The notes beneath the pieces are model-generated. The model was given only the letters and a program-made list of their open reading frames with translations, was not told where the DNA came from and ran no database searches. This document shows positions 25,197 through 37,729 of a stretch of DNA of 47,955 nt, in pieces. The translations under genes and the position numbers were made by a program. Each line of letters opens with the position of its first letter. Positions within the stretch are counted from its first letter, which is position 1. The stretch comes from Lichina pygmaea (Eukaryota > Ascomycota > Lichinomycetes > Lichinales > Lichinaceae): contig OY730176.1 in assembly GCA_963422465.1 (NCBI GenBank), forward strand, positions 1-47,955, read 5' to 3'.

Positions 25197-25261
25197 ATAA
25201 TACAAATCGTGATAATATCAATCCTTAAGATAAAATATCTTTAAGAGATGAAAATATTACA

Positions 25262-26956
25262 ATGCTATTATATGGTATAATAATATTACTATTATCTATA
25301 GCCGTCACTTTAAGACGAGACCTTACTATCCTCTATTCTAGAATTACTATGGTTATATTAATATACTGTACATTAATATCTATGTCCAGCGTATCTCTAA
25401 TATATTTAGGGAGAGGAATAGGATTATTTGGTGATTTATTTCATTCTACATACTATACACAACTTTTTCATATTTTTATTTTTGTAATAACTACAGTGAT
25501 TATACAATTAACAGGGTTTTACCCTAGAAAAATATGGATAAAAGAGTTTTCTTCTATATATAAAATACTTACATATAAAATTAATTCTTTTGCTACAAAA
25601 ATAATTAATAAAATGGGACAACAATATAAAATAATAGAATATTCTTTAATAATAATCTTTATTGTAATAGGAGCAATATTTTTACTATCAAGTGCAGACT
25701 GTTTTTCAGCCTTTTTATGTATAGAGTTGCAAAGTTATGGTTTGTATATTTTATCTACTATATATAGAAATTCAGAATGAGCAACTTCAGCCGGTTTAAC
25801 TTATTTTTTATTAGGTGGTTTATCTTCCTGTTTTATATTATTAGCTACTAGTTTATTATATGCTAATATGGGTTCTACTAGTTTTGATGGGGTATATCTG
25901 ATTACTAATTTATCAGATACAGAAGAATATTCTAAATATGTAACATATTTATATAAACCTGCTTATATAAATTATTGTTTAGTTATAATGTCTGTAGGTT
26001 TTTTATTTAAAGTTTCTGCTGCACCATTTCATTTTTGATCACCTGATGTTTATGATGCTATACCTACAATAGTAACAACATTTGTAGCAATAGTAGGTAA
26101 AATATCTATATTTATATTATTATTAGAGTTAGTGCATTACACTAGCAATTCCTTTTTTTCATTGAAATTTAATTGAACTATTATTTTATTAGTGAGTAGC
26201 TTATTCTCTTTAATAATAGGAACAATATTAGGATTAACACAATATAGAATAAAGAGATTGTATGCTTATAGTACAATAGCACATATAGGTTTTATATTAT
26301 TAGCATTAAGCATTAATAGTCTAGAATCTACACAAGCCTTTATATTTTATATAATGCAATACACTTTATGTAATCTAAATGCTTTTTTTTTATTAATTAC
26401 TAAAGGATTTTTCATTTATTGTTATATTAACAATAATAAAATATACAATAAACTATTTGATAAAAATAATTCACCTATACAACTAATTAGCCAAATAAAA
26501 GGTTATTTTTCTATTAATCCTGCCATAGCATTCAGTTTAGCCACAACTATTTTCTCTTTTGTAGGTATACCTCCACTTGTGGGATTTTTTGCTAAACAAA
26601 TGGTATTAAGTGCAGCTATAGACAAAGGCTATGTTTTTCTAGCTTTAATAGCCATATTAACTAGTGTTATAAGTGCTGCATATTATTTAGGTATTATTAA
26701 ACAAGTATTTTTTGATAAAACTGAGTACGAAATATATAGTAAATTAAAAGATATTTCTTTATATAATAGTTTTATAAATAAATATAAAAAAGTAGCTACA
26801 ACTAGATTTAAGTATAACTATGAAAACATTGTACTATCTAGTTCTTTAACAATAAGTATTTCTATTTTAACTACTATAATTTTATTATTTATTTTTACTC
26901 CTAAAGAATGATTAAGTATGACTAATATTTTAGCTATTATATTGTTTGATCTATAA
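25262..26956 (+). CDS. nad2: NADH dehydrogenase subunit 2
   Basis: 564 residues. The frame from ATG 25262 passes several TGA-Trp codons and ends at TAA 26954. Antiporter-family features include [17 protein letters not shown] near residue 250, [11 protein letters not shown] and [11 protein letters not shown]. The length is normal for fungi and there is no tail. nad3 follows after 18 bases, so the pair is probably one transcript. Its first 60 codons have been copied in front of the orphan ORF at 18391. Confidence 0.96.
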
Positions 26957-26974
26957 ATAATTTTAACTACAAGT

Positions 26975-27934
26975 ATGTTTTTAAGTTTTATTCCTTTATT
27001 ATCTGTTGTTTTATTAACTATTAATTTATTATTTGCTACTCATAATGCTTATCAAGAAAAAAATAGTGCTTTTGAATGTGGTTTTCATTCATTTTTAGGA
27101 CAAAATAGAACTCAATTTTCTATTTCTTTTTTTATATTTGCATTATTATTTCTTATATTTGACTTAGAAATTCTTTTGGTTTATCCTTATTCTGTTAGTA
27201 GTTATACTAATGAAATATATGGTTTAATAATTATGCTTATATTTTTTCTTATACTTACATTAGGTTTTACTTTTGAGTTAGGAAAAAATGCTTTAAATAT
27301 AGACACTAGACAAGTATTTAGCATATGAAACCTTATAAGAAGATGGAATTTAATATATAATAGTGTAAAATTAAAATTATTAAATTTATTTGTTTATTTT
27401 TTATACAGTATTTTATTCTTTTTCATATATCTTGTTTTTAGTACTGTTATTGTAATAACCTTATTTAATAAAGGTGTTATAGATTTACCTTATTCAGATC
27501 TTGTTCTACAAATATATGGACCTATGCATATGAATGCTGATCCTTTAAATTCTTATCCTGAATATCTACAAAATAATAACCTACAAGATATGTATAATGC
27601 TAAACAACATTTGTTTAATGTAAAAAGAGATACTGAAGCAAGATTATGTTTTAATAAGCCAGAACACTATAAACAAATTGTAGATAATTTAGAAGGTACG
27701 TTTAACAACAATATAGGTCTTATACAAAATCCTTCAAGACTTCATCCATTTATACACAAAGGACACCAAGTAGATTGATTGAAAGATATACATAATCAAA
27801 TCGAATTAGCTAAAAAAGAATACATTGAAAAAGTTGAAATGTTTAACCAAAACCATCGTATTCTTGCAGAATGTAACCATAGAATTATTGCGGTATCTAC
27901 AAGAATTAACCAATTGGGTGGATCTAATAATTAA
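26975..27934 (+). CDS. nad3: NADH dehydrogenase subunit 3 with 185-residue C-terminal extension
   Basis: 319 residues against about 120-140 for the family. The first 125 residues are typical Nad3, with the F-E-C-G-F loop and F-D-L-E-I-L-L-V helix. The frame then goes on through an extra helix (about residues 135-165), an M-H-M-N-A-D-P junction near residue 183, and a soluble domain of mostly helical, charged character ending R-I-N-Q-L-G-G-S-N-N before TAA 27932. The M-N-A-D-P junction resembles the M-N-A-P junctions in the cox1 and nad5 extensions. The last 72 bp are copied at 20111. Confidence 0.93.
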
Positions 27935-28500
<566 letters not shown>

Positions 28501-28595
28501 TATGTATAAAAATTTAAATTTAATAGTCAAAATTATCTCCTCATTATCTGCACAGAAATTTATACACAGAAACTACTGTTTATTATTATATGTAA

Positions 28596-29402
28596 TATAA
28601 GAATAGCTTTAGATCTTTTATATGAATATTTATTACATTCTCCTTGTTTAGTTATTATTTTTTTTTTATAATATTATGATTTACTTTACATAAAGTATGT
28701 GAACCTTATTATTATTACAAAAAATATTTTCAATTTTGGTATACAATAACTACGCCTTTCTTTTGTATAAGATATCCAAACTGATTTCATAACTCTCCTG
28801 GTTTTATAGGTACTGGTGCTATTATTGTAATAGGTTCATTTAATTTACTATTAGATAATGATATATGTTATAGCAAATTTCTTTGAATCATCAAATAAAG
28901 ATATGCCTCAGTCTATTACTGATTTAAGACTCGTTACGGAACCTACAAATATATTGATCCAAGATAAAGCAATAAGCCGAAGTTCAGTACAAGCTACACA
29001 GTTTGCTACAGGATCTACTTTATCACAACCAGTTATACAAACTGTTTTATCACAACCTACACAATATGCTCTACAATCTCCTTTCACACAACCAGCTACA
29101 GGATCTACTTTAGCACAACCTGATATAGAATCTACTTTATCACAAGCAGCTTCACAATCTAATATAAATCCTGGATACTTTTTCAAGATACTAATTATCC
29201 TTTAACTTATTACAATACTTTAGCGCAGACTACACAAGATACTACTAACACAGGATTATCTCAGATTCCGTCTAATAATATAAACCAGGATACTGTAGAC
29301 CCTAGAATTTCTGATAGTGACTGGTATCAGGCTATACTAGACCCTACAGGTAGAATAGTAGCGCAGGTTATGGACCGGTATAAGCCTAGACAAGATAGAT
29401 AA
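28596..29402 (+). pseudogene. broken ORF in two frames (membrane plus Gln/Ser/Thr-rich protein)
   Basis: Three overlapping open stretches follow each other on the plus strand. Frame 0, 28596-28898, is hydrophobic then R-Y-P-N-W-F-H-N-S-P-G-F-I-G-T-G. Frame 1, 28858-29205, has repeats of the type S-T-L-S-Q-P and A-T-G-S-T-L. Frame 0 again, 29163-29402, is polar and ends R-Y-K-P-R-Q-D-R. The second shift is at a T5 run (about 29179-29183). The composition matches the soluble tails of the extended genes, so this may be a decayed extension or orphan ORF. I cannot name the hydrophobic part. A degenerate repeat of 29279-29335 follows at 29400-29455. Confidence 0.5.
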
Positions 29403-30054
29403 ACCAGGATGTTGTAGATCCTTGAATATATCATAATAACTAGCATAAGGCTAATAAGTAAAAAAGTTTTATATACTAGATATATATCTAAAAAACATAT
29501 TTTTTTATATTTTATTTATATTTGTACTTATAGTTTTTTAACTTTAACACGATTTTTTGATATTATATTTATAAAGGTATTTAGTATAGAGTTCTACTAG
29601 TTATATATTAAAAAAATATATTTATTTATTGTTAAAAGTCTTAATATATTTATACATAGTTTTTTCTAGAAAATTAAGATTAGAATAATCCTTTTTAGGT
29701 TAGCTATTAAGGCTAAATATTTATCCTTGGTTTTTTTTATTATTTGTTAAAATAGTATACTTTATATATTATTTTTGCTTTAAAAATAAAAATAAAAATA
29801 AAACATATTTAGTACTAATACGTGTTTTATACACTAGTATTTAAGGATATCTTTATGGTGATAAGGATATATTCATGGTGATAAGGATATATTCATGGTG
29901 ATGTGATATGTATGGTGTATTATGTATCTAGAGTATATATATATATATATATAATAGATTATAAATATACATAAGTATAATGATTTTTATATAAAAATAT
30001 AGAATAAATATAGTAAATTTACTATATTAAAGTTATTTCTGTTAAAAATTTAAT
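29403..30054. other. spacer with tandem repeat before atp6
   Basis: About 650 AT-rich bases. A 20-base unit (AAGGATATATTCATGGTGAT) occurs three times with variation at 29842-29902, followed by a (TA)n run near 29934-29952. No gene is seen. Confidence 0.65.
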
Positions 30055-30810
30055 GTGTTTTTTTTTGATAGTCCTTTAGATCAATTTCAGATTAGATTAC
30101 TTATATCTTTAAATATATTAGGTAATTCATTTACTTTAAATAATATAGGTTTATATTTAACAGTAAGTACATATATAGGGTTTATGTTATCAATATTATC
30201 TAAAAACAATGAAAAAATAATTTCAAATAGTTGAAATATAAGTATAGAGTCTATATATCATACTATATTTAATATAGTAAAAAATCAGATAGGTAAAAGT
30301 AAAAAGCAATGATATTTCCCCTTTATTTATATATTATTCCTTTTTATATTATTAAATAATTTAATAGGTATGATACCTTACAGTTTCGCATCTACTTCTC
30401 ATTTTATATTAACATTTTCTATTAGTTTTACAATAGTATTAGGTGCAACAATATTAGGTATAAATAGAAATGGCTTAGAATTCTTTTCTTTATTTGTTCC
30501 AGGAGGGTGTCCTCTAGCATTATTACCTTTATTAGTCTTAATAGAATTTATATCATATCTTGCAAGAAATATATCCTTGGGGTTAAGATTAGCGGCTAAT
30601 ATTGTGGCAGGCCATTTACTATTAAATATTTTAAGTGGTTTTACATATAATATTATGACTAATGGTATTATATTTTTTTTTTTAGGTTTATTACCTTTAG
30701 CATTCATTATTGCATTTTCAGCTTTAGAACTAGGTATCGCTTTTATACAAGCTCAAGTATTTGTAGTTTTAAGTACTAGTTATATTAAAGATGCTTTAGA
30801 TTTACATTAA
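30055..30810 (+). CDS. atp6: ATP synthase subunit 6
   Basis: 251 residues, the F0 proton-channel a subunit. Recognised by F-F-D-S-P-L-D-Q-F near the start, the essential Arg in L-G-L-R-L-A-A-N-I-V-A-G-H and the C-terminal F-I-Q-A-Q-V-F-V-V-L. The only start consistent with this frame is GTG at 30055. An ATG at 30053 is out of frame by one base, followed by a T9 run. Either GTG is used, or one T is missing from the run; with ten Ts the ATG would be in frame. The end at TAA 30808 is normal and there is no extension. Confidence 0.93.
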
Positions 30811-31344
30811 TAATGCAAAAAAATTTATATATATATTAAGCATTGTGATCAAAATTAATTTTACTATCTTAATAATAAAAATTAAAAGATAGTAAATAGT
30901 AAGGTTGGTACAATAATATTTATGTATAGATATTTAATTTACAAATTAAATATACACAAAGATAAAAATCTTGGAGAAAAATAGAATAATATAGATCATA
31001 TTCTAGATCTTATTATAAATATCTTATATTTTTCTAATTTATTTACTATAATTAATCTTATATAATATGATTTTGAATAAAGATACCTTTATTCGTATTT
31101 TTTTAGGAATATTTAATTTTACACAATCCAACTTATTTGTATCCTGCTTAAAAATAAAAATAAATTATTTAGATATATATCTAAAAAAAATACCTATTTA
31201 TAATAATTATATTTTTATTATATACTTATAAAAAACAAGATTTTTTTGCTATGTTTTATATAAAACATTAAAACTAATACTAATAGTTATCTTTATATAT
31301 AAATATTACAAAACAAGTAGTCTTTATTTATTAAAAAAAAGAAA
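30811..31344. other. spacer before rns
   Basis: About 530 bases of AT-rich sequence between atp6 and rns. No gene or strong repeat is seen. Confidence 0.6.
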
Positions 31345-32840
31345 TAAAATATAATATTATTGAGTTTGATGATGGCTCTGAATGAACGCTATCCAAATGC
31401 TTGACACATGCTAATCGTACGTCTTTTTTTTTTAAGAAAGAAGTGGTGTACAGGTGAGTATATGATATTATGGCTACCTTAAAATAAGGACAAATACCTT
31501 ATAAAAAAAAAGAAAGGAATAAGTTATTCTGTTTTAAGATGATAATTAATATCTCGGGTAAGTAGTAGTAAAGGTAATGACTTAACTAGCTTAAAAGTCC
31601 GTAATCGAGACTGAGAGGTCGATCGTTCACATTGGGTCTGAAAAAACCCCAAAACGTATAGTGCAGCAGTGAGGAATATTGGTCAATAGCCTAAGGGCTG
31701 AACCAGCAACTTGGAGGAATGAATAGCTAAGCTAATTATATATATATATAATATAATATCAACTACGTTTGAGTAAAATTCTAGCTAATATTTGATTATG
31801 ACATTTATTAGCTATAGGTCTTGACCAAATCTCGTGCCAGCAGTCGCGGTAAGACGTGGAAGACAAGTGTTATTCATCTTTAATAGGTTTAAAGGGTACC
31901 TAGACGGTATATCTAGCAAAAATGTACGGGTATGACTAGAGTTTAATATAAAGGAAGGTAGAATTTATGGTGTAGAGATGAAATATGTTGATACCATAAG
32001 GACTATTAAAGCGAAAGTAACCTTAAAAAAAGTATATAGTAATAACTTATAATTATACTATAACTATCTATGTATAAACTGACGTTGAGGGACGAAGGCC
32101 TGGGGAGCGATAAGGATTAGATACCCTAATAGTCCAGGCAGAAAATTATGAATGTCATAAGTTAGATATTTAATTTATAAATGAAAGTGCAAGCATTCCA
32201 CCTTAAGAGTAATGCGGCAAGGCAGGAACTGAAATCATTAGACCGTTTCTGAAACCAGTAGTGAAGTATGTTATTTAATTCGATGACCCGCGAAAAACCT
32301 TACCACAATTTGAATATGTTTACAAGTGCTGCACGGCTGTCTTCAGTTAATATCGTGAGAGCTAGGTTAACTCCGTTCAATTAATGTAAACCCTTACTTT
32401 ATTTTTTTATTAATAAAGTAATAAGTCGCTACAGGTGACTATGCTAAGAGGGATTAAGACAAGTCATCATGGCCTTAATATTGTGGGCTATAGACGTGCC
32501 ACATATGCCTAAACAAAGGGATGCTAAAATGTGAATTTAAACTAATCTCACAAAACAGGATAAAAAAAGAATTGTAATCTGTAACTCGATTACATGAATA
32601 AGGAATTACTAGTAATCGTGTATCACCATGTCACGGTGAATTTTACCTCAGAAAGGTACTAACTACTCGTCAGGCGCTGAAAGGAGTATGTGCAATAAGT
32701 TTGGTTATATTTAAAATGTATTATAAGAAAAGGCTTATTAATTTAAATATTAACTTTCGTATGCATGACTTTAATTAGTGTTAAGTCGAAATACGGTTCG
32801 TGTAATGGAAATTGCACGGGATAAATTAATACCAACAAAT
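31345..32840 (+). rRNA. rns: small subunit ribosomal RNA
   Basis: Recognised from the 5' segment GAGTTTGATGATGGCTCTGA, the 530-loop GTGCCAGCAGTCGCGGTAA (31833), the ATTAGATACCC segment (32117), a GATGACCCGCGAAAAACCTTACC region (32282), and the 3' decoding-site region AAGTCGAAATACGGTTCGTG (about 32785). No intron is apparent. Ends are estimated from alignment with bacterial 16S landmarks and could be off by tens of bases. Confidence 0.93.
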
Positions 32841-32879
32841 ATCTATATTTTTATATATATATACATATATATAAAAATA

Positions 32880-32965
32880 AGGAAGATACCGTTTGATGGT
32901 ATAACGGGGTGAGCTGTAAACTCACTAGCTCTAGGCTGTCAAAGGTTCGAGTCCTTTTCTTCCTA
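32880..32965 (+). tRNA. trnY: tRNA-Tyr (GTA)
   Basis: Acceptor AGGAAGA/TCTTCCT, anticodon GTA in GAGCTGTAAACTC, and a long variable arm as usual for fungal mitochondrial trnY. Directly downstream of rns. Confidence 0.92.
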
Positions 32966-33111
32966 AATTAGAGAGTTTTTTTTTTACTAATATAATTCTC
33001 AATTTGTATATAACATATAAAATTAAAAATTTTTCTAGCATTAACTATCAGGTTAATAGTTTATAAATTCTTTTATTTTATTAGTGAGAAATATAAACCA
33101 AAGAGATATAA

Positions 33112-33768
33112 ATGTATAATCTGTTTATCTTTTGCGAAAATATAACTAATGGTTATAAAGTAGAACTTTTAGATCTTTTTTCTTTAATTTCTATTTTTTG
33201 TGGAATACTAGTAATAATAAGTAGAAACCCAGTAATATCTGTTTTATATCTAATAGGTTTATTTTTAAGTATATCTTGTTATTTAATAACAATAGGTCTT
33301 AATTTTATAGCTTTGTCTTATTTATTAGTTTATGTAGGGGCTATCTCGATTTTATTTCTTTTTATTTTAATGTTAATAAATGTTAGAGTTTCTGAAGTAG
33401 TAAGCAATACTAGCAATAGTATACCTTTAGCTATTATAATAGGCATTTATTTTAATTATATAATTTCTGAAGTATTACCTTATAATATACTAAGTATTAG
33501 CAGTTCTTTATATAAGATAAATTACACTGATTATTCATATATAACAAATACTGATTTGTTTCACAAAATTTCAAACTATTTTAGTGATAAAAGTAAAATA
33601 ATTTTTGTTACAAGTAAAAGTTGAGAAGGAGCATTGGCAGAAAATACGCATATAACATCTATAGGTAATATAATGTATTCTGATTTTTTAATGTGACTTA
33701 TTATTACCAGTATAATATTATTACTGGCCATGGTTGGAGCTATTATTATAACAATAAAACAAAAATAA
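33112..33768 (+). CDS. nad6: NADH dehydrogenase subunit 6
   Basis: 218 residues, a small hydrophobic complex I subunit. Family features are the R-N-P-V-I-S-V-L-Y-L helix, Y-L-L-V-Y-V-G-A-I-S-I-L-F-L-F near residue 70 with its pi-bulge glycine, and the final membrane helix ending A-M-V-G-A-I-I-I-T-I. Two TGA-Trp codons near the 3' end extend the frame to TAA 33766. No unusual tail. Confidence 0.95.
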
Positions 33769-33911
33769 AATAAATTAAATCATAACTAAAACATCATCAC
33801 CAACCATTCTATCACCAAGCACCAAGGATGGTGATTTGGTTTTATATGGACATATAAAACAAGAAAAAGGATAATAAAAAAAATAATAATAATAATAATA
33901 ATACTAAAAAA

Positions 33912-34721
33912 ATGTCCTCCATTATAAGAAGTAGGTTTCAAGCTCATCCTTTTCATTTAGTAGATCCTTCTCCCTGGCCCATTTATTCTTCTATAGGTCT
34001 CTTACAGCTAACTACTGAGTTAGTTTTCACGATGCACGGTTTTTTTTTTACAATCTCCATCTTGATTTTTACTTTTCTATCGTTAATAGGTAGTATGAGT
34101 TTTTGATTTAGAGATATAATATCAGAGGGTACCTACATAGGTAACCATACTATGGCTGTACAAAATAATTTAAATATGGGGTTTGCTTTATTCATACTAT
34201 CCGAGGTTTTATTTTTTTTATCTTTATTTTGAACTTTTTTCCATAGTTCTTTTTCTCCGCCTGTAGAATTAGGTGCAGATTGACCGCCTACAGGTGTTGA
34301 AATAATTAATCCTTTTGAGATACCTTTAGCTAATACTCTGTTATTGTTAACATCGGGTATTACAGTCACTTATGCTCATCACTCTTTAATAGAAGGGAAT
34401 AGAGCTGGAGCTTTAAATGGCTTAGTTTCTACTGTTTTTTTGGCTGTAATATTCTCTGGTTTGCAGGGTATAGAGTACAGAGTTTCAGGTTTCACTCTTG
34501 CAGATGGTGTATACGGATCTTGTTTTTATCTTGGAACGGGTTTTCATGGATTACACGTCATAATAGGAACTATTTTTATAGCTGTAGGTTTATGACGTGT
34601 TATGGCCTACCACTCTACAAACAACCATCATTTGGGATTAGAATTTGGTATATTTTATTGACATTTTGTGGATGTTGTGTGATTATTTCTATATATGTGT
34701 ATGTATTATTGAGGTTCTTAG
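33912..34721 (+). CDS. cox3: cytochrome c oxidase subunit 3
   Basis: 269 residues, the family length, with seven membrane helices. Starts [17 protein letters not shown]. Signatures: [32 protein letters not shown] and the final H-F-V-D-V-V-W-L-F. Six or more TGA codons encode conserved Trp, which is strong evidence for table 4. The leader (33769-33911) has a hairpin-forming TATCACC...GGTGAT and an (AAT)n run. Confidence 0.97.
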
Positions 34722-34795
34722 ATCTATACCTAAATAATTTACAGCATTTTTGATGAAGAGAGCGGTAATAAACGTAATATACACTCTATTATAAA

Positions 34796-34868
34796 GAGAC
34801 CTTAGTTTAACTGGTCAAATATGTGGCTTTTGACCATCGAGATATGGGTTCAAATCCCATAGGTCTTA
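34796..34868 (+). tRNA. trnK: tRNA-Lys (TTT)
   Basis: Acceptor GAGACCT/AGGTCTT, anticodon loop CTTTTGA, T-arm ATGGG/CCCAT. It marks the left edge of the inverted plasmid-like region; trnG is on the right. Confidence 0.9.
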
Positions 34869-35108
34869 TAATTAACAACGTTTTAGTATATAACTTAGTA
34901 TATAACTTGTAAAAAAAATTAATTTTTTAAATAAATTTAACACAGTTAATTTTTAGAGAGAAAAGATAAATTAATCTTAATTATTAACTTAATAAATAGT
35001 TAAAAGTGTACACATAATAACATATATTAATATATATTGTATTAATTTATATGAAAGTTAATTAAAAAGTACCTTTAATAGCAAACTATGTTAGTAGATT
35101 AGCAAGCT

Positions 35109-37729
35109 TTACTTATGCAAAATAACATTTTTAAATAAGCTTTTCTTGTCAACCATGATATCACTTAATATCATATTAGTTACAATACTATCTGTATCAG
35201 AATAATATATATTTCCTCCTTTAGATAAAATGTACGACTTTATTTTACACATGTGTATTCTAGCATAAGCGGTTATTGCTGCACTAATTACAACTGAAGT
35301 ATTTCCCTTTTGTTGTGTTTCTTTGTCCTTAGAAGACTTAAGTATTTTTAACATATCTAAATTGTGACTTTTTATAATATCGAAATCTAGTTTAGGTACA
35401 TAAGTAACTAATAGTTTATTATTACTTTTGTAAGAAACTATTTTATTTCTTAAAGATTTCTGTTTAAATGTACTATCAGTCATAATTTCTGTAACAGTTT
35501 TATCTAGACTTATACCGAATCTACCAAGTAAGTTATTAAGTAAACTTTTAGCTATTGCCTTCTGTGTACCTTTTTTAGTAGTAGACTTAATTTTATAAAT
35601 TTTCTCAATATATTTACTAAAAACACCACTTACCATATTAAAGTTATACCCTTTTAGAACAGTAATCTTGTAACCACTTTCTTGAGCGAATTTCAATTCT
35701 TCACTGAAATATCAACCTTCTCAAGATCCCACAGGAGATTCGATACCCTTGTTTACTCTAATTGGTAATAAACCTAAATAATGATTTAAAGGAGCTGTAA
35801 TTTTACAATAAAAGAATCCAAATAAACTGTTAATATTAGTATCATTCTTATAAAATGTTAACTTTTCACAATTTAATCCTGGCATACTGTTTAATGCTAC
35901 ATAAGGATATAAGCTATTTACATCGTAATAATATAGGTTTTCTCCATACGGTTTATATACTTCAGTTATTCCACCATAATATGCTGCTTTTATATCGTTA
36001 TAAATGCTGGCTTTATTGATAAGTGGTATATTATTATCATAGAATTTACTCAAGAATATTTTCATTGCTAAACTAGATATAGTTAATCCTTCCATAATAT
36101 TTATGTTATGATCGTCATGGATTTGTTCGTTAGCTTTAATCATAACTTGATAAAGAGAATATAAATCTTTTTCAAGGTACTTAATTGCTTCATCTTTGAA
36201 CGATCAATCTTCTCTATAAACATCTTTATACCCATTTATGTCTAAATTATCATAGAAATGTATTCCAGGTGTATGTCCTCTATAAAACATATGATTTTCG
36301 GTACTAAATTTGTGAGGAAAAGTACCCTTGATTATTTCTACACCAAAATCTTTACCTAATTTAGCTAAACTACTGGTTAATACACAATAACTATCTACTA
36401 GTATTAGACTAGCTTTCTTCTTTGTAATAGTTAACTTAATAATTTTATCATCCCTAAATATACACTTTATTCCATATTTATCTATATTATTATCATTGTA
36501 AGTATTTAATACTTTAAAAATAAATATTGAATCATAACCACCTAAATTATGAACATAAAATCACTGTATTTAGATCTAAGTAATTCATCGATTAATTCCA
36601 ATACTAATCTATCGCTATTTAAATCTTTATCTATGTAATATATAATAGGTTTGTTACTTAATTTAGTCATAAAACCTAAAGAATATACTTTATTTACACC
36701 ATCATCTGCTAAAGATGTTTCTATGTCTATAACTCCAATATTATCATTGGGTTTTCAAGAAACATCTTTAACTTTATATTTTTCTAAACAATTAAATTTA
36801 ATAAGCTGTTTACTTTGAATAATATTATTATTTTCTATAATTAAACTGTTATTTCCTTGTGTTCTAACTAATATATTGTTTTGATTACTGTCAACTATTT
36901 TTCTTATTAAGACACCGGTTGTAGAAAATTTTAGTTTCTCTACTTTATAACCCAAATCCTTAATAGCTAAAACATAATTTATATTACTTTTAACGAAGTA
37001 GAATTTATATTTGGAATCAAAAGTACTAAAAACATCTTTGTGATTTTTTCTGATATATTTACTCATTTCTAAGATATTATTTAAGAAATTAGTTGTCTTT
37101 CCATCAACAAGAAGATTAATACAACTAATACTATCATTGGAATCAATAACAACTTCTAAAGGTTTACCTAAAACATTCTCTTCAGTAGTTGTAGGAATAG
37201 AGGCTATATCAACGACATTCTTTTGTTCGGTTTTAGTTGAAGAAGTATAAGACAAGTTAGTTTTATCAATAGACAAGCCACTATAAACTTTTCTGTCTAG
37301 TAATCTAAAACTAATTTGGATATAAACAATATCGTCGTCCTCAAGATTATAATAACTAAAGTAGTCAGATAATCTATCGTTAATATTATCAAATAAACCG
37401 TTTAAACTAGAGTTAGAATCAAATACAAACCCAAATTGATTACCAACCATAAAAAAACTATCCACGTTATATCTAACCTTAACATAAACGGTATAAACAT
37501 TGTCATAAGGTAGTTTATAAGATATCATTTGTTTAATGAAAGCTTGTAAATCACCTAAAGTACTTAAATTAAAGAAAGAATTGAATAAACCTGTTTTGGA
37601 GGGTTTGTAGGAAAGGAAAGTAGAAGGAGAGCTATAAGTCCGGGCAAGGGCAAATAATAGGGGAAGTTTTTTGTTATAGAAGAATTCCCGTCAAGATCTC
37701 CGTATATAATATTTTTTAAAGTCTTGCAT
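35109..37729 (-). pseudogene. dpo: family B DNA polymerase, copy 1 (frameshifted)
   Basis: Minus strand, starting at ATG 37729-37727. Protein-primed DNA polymerase as carried by linear mitochondrial plasmids. It has the exonuclease Exo I (V-I-D-I-E-T), Exo II (N-L-G-G-Y-D) and an Exo III-like Y-L-E-K-D. Polymerase motifs are A (Y-Y-Y-D-V-N-S-L-Y-P), B (K-S-L-L-N-N-L-L-G-R-F-G) and C (Y-S-D-T-D-S). A one-base frame change lies near 36555-36570, before the Exo II motif, splitting the gene. The end comes soon after motif C, earlier than usual. Opposite in strand to all other genes, it is best explained as an integrated, decaying plasmid. Confidence 0.85.
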
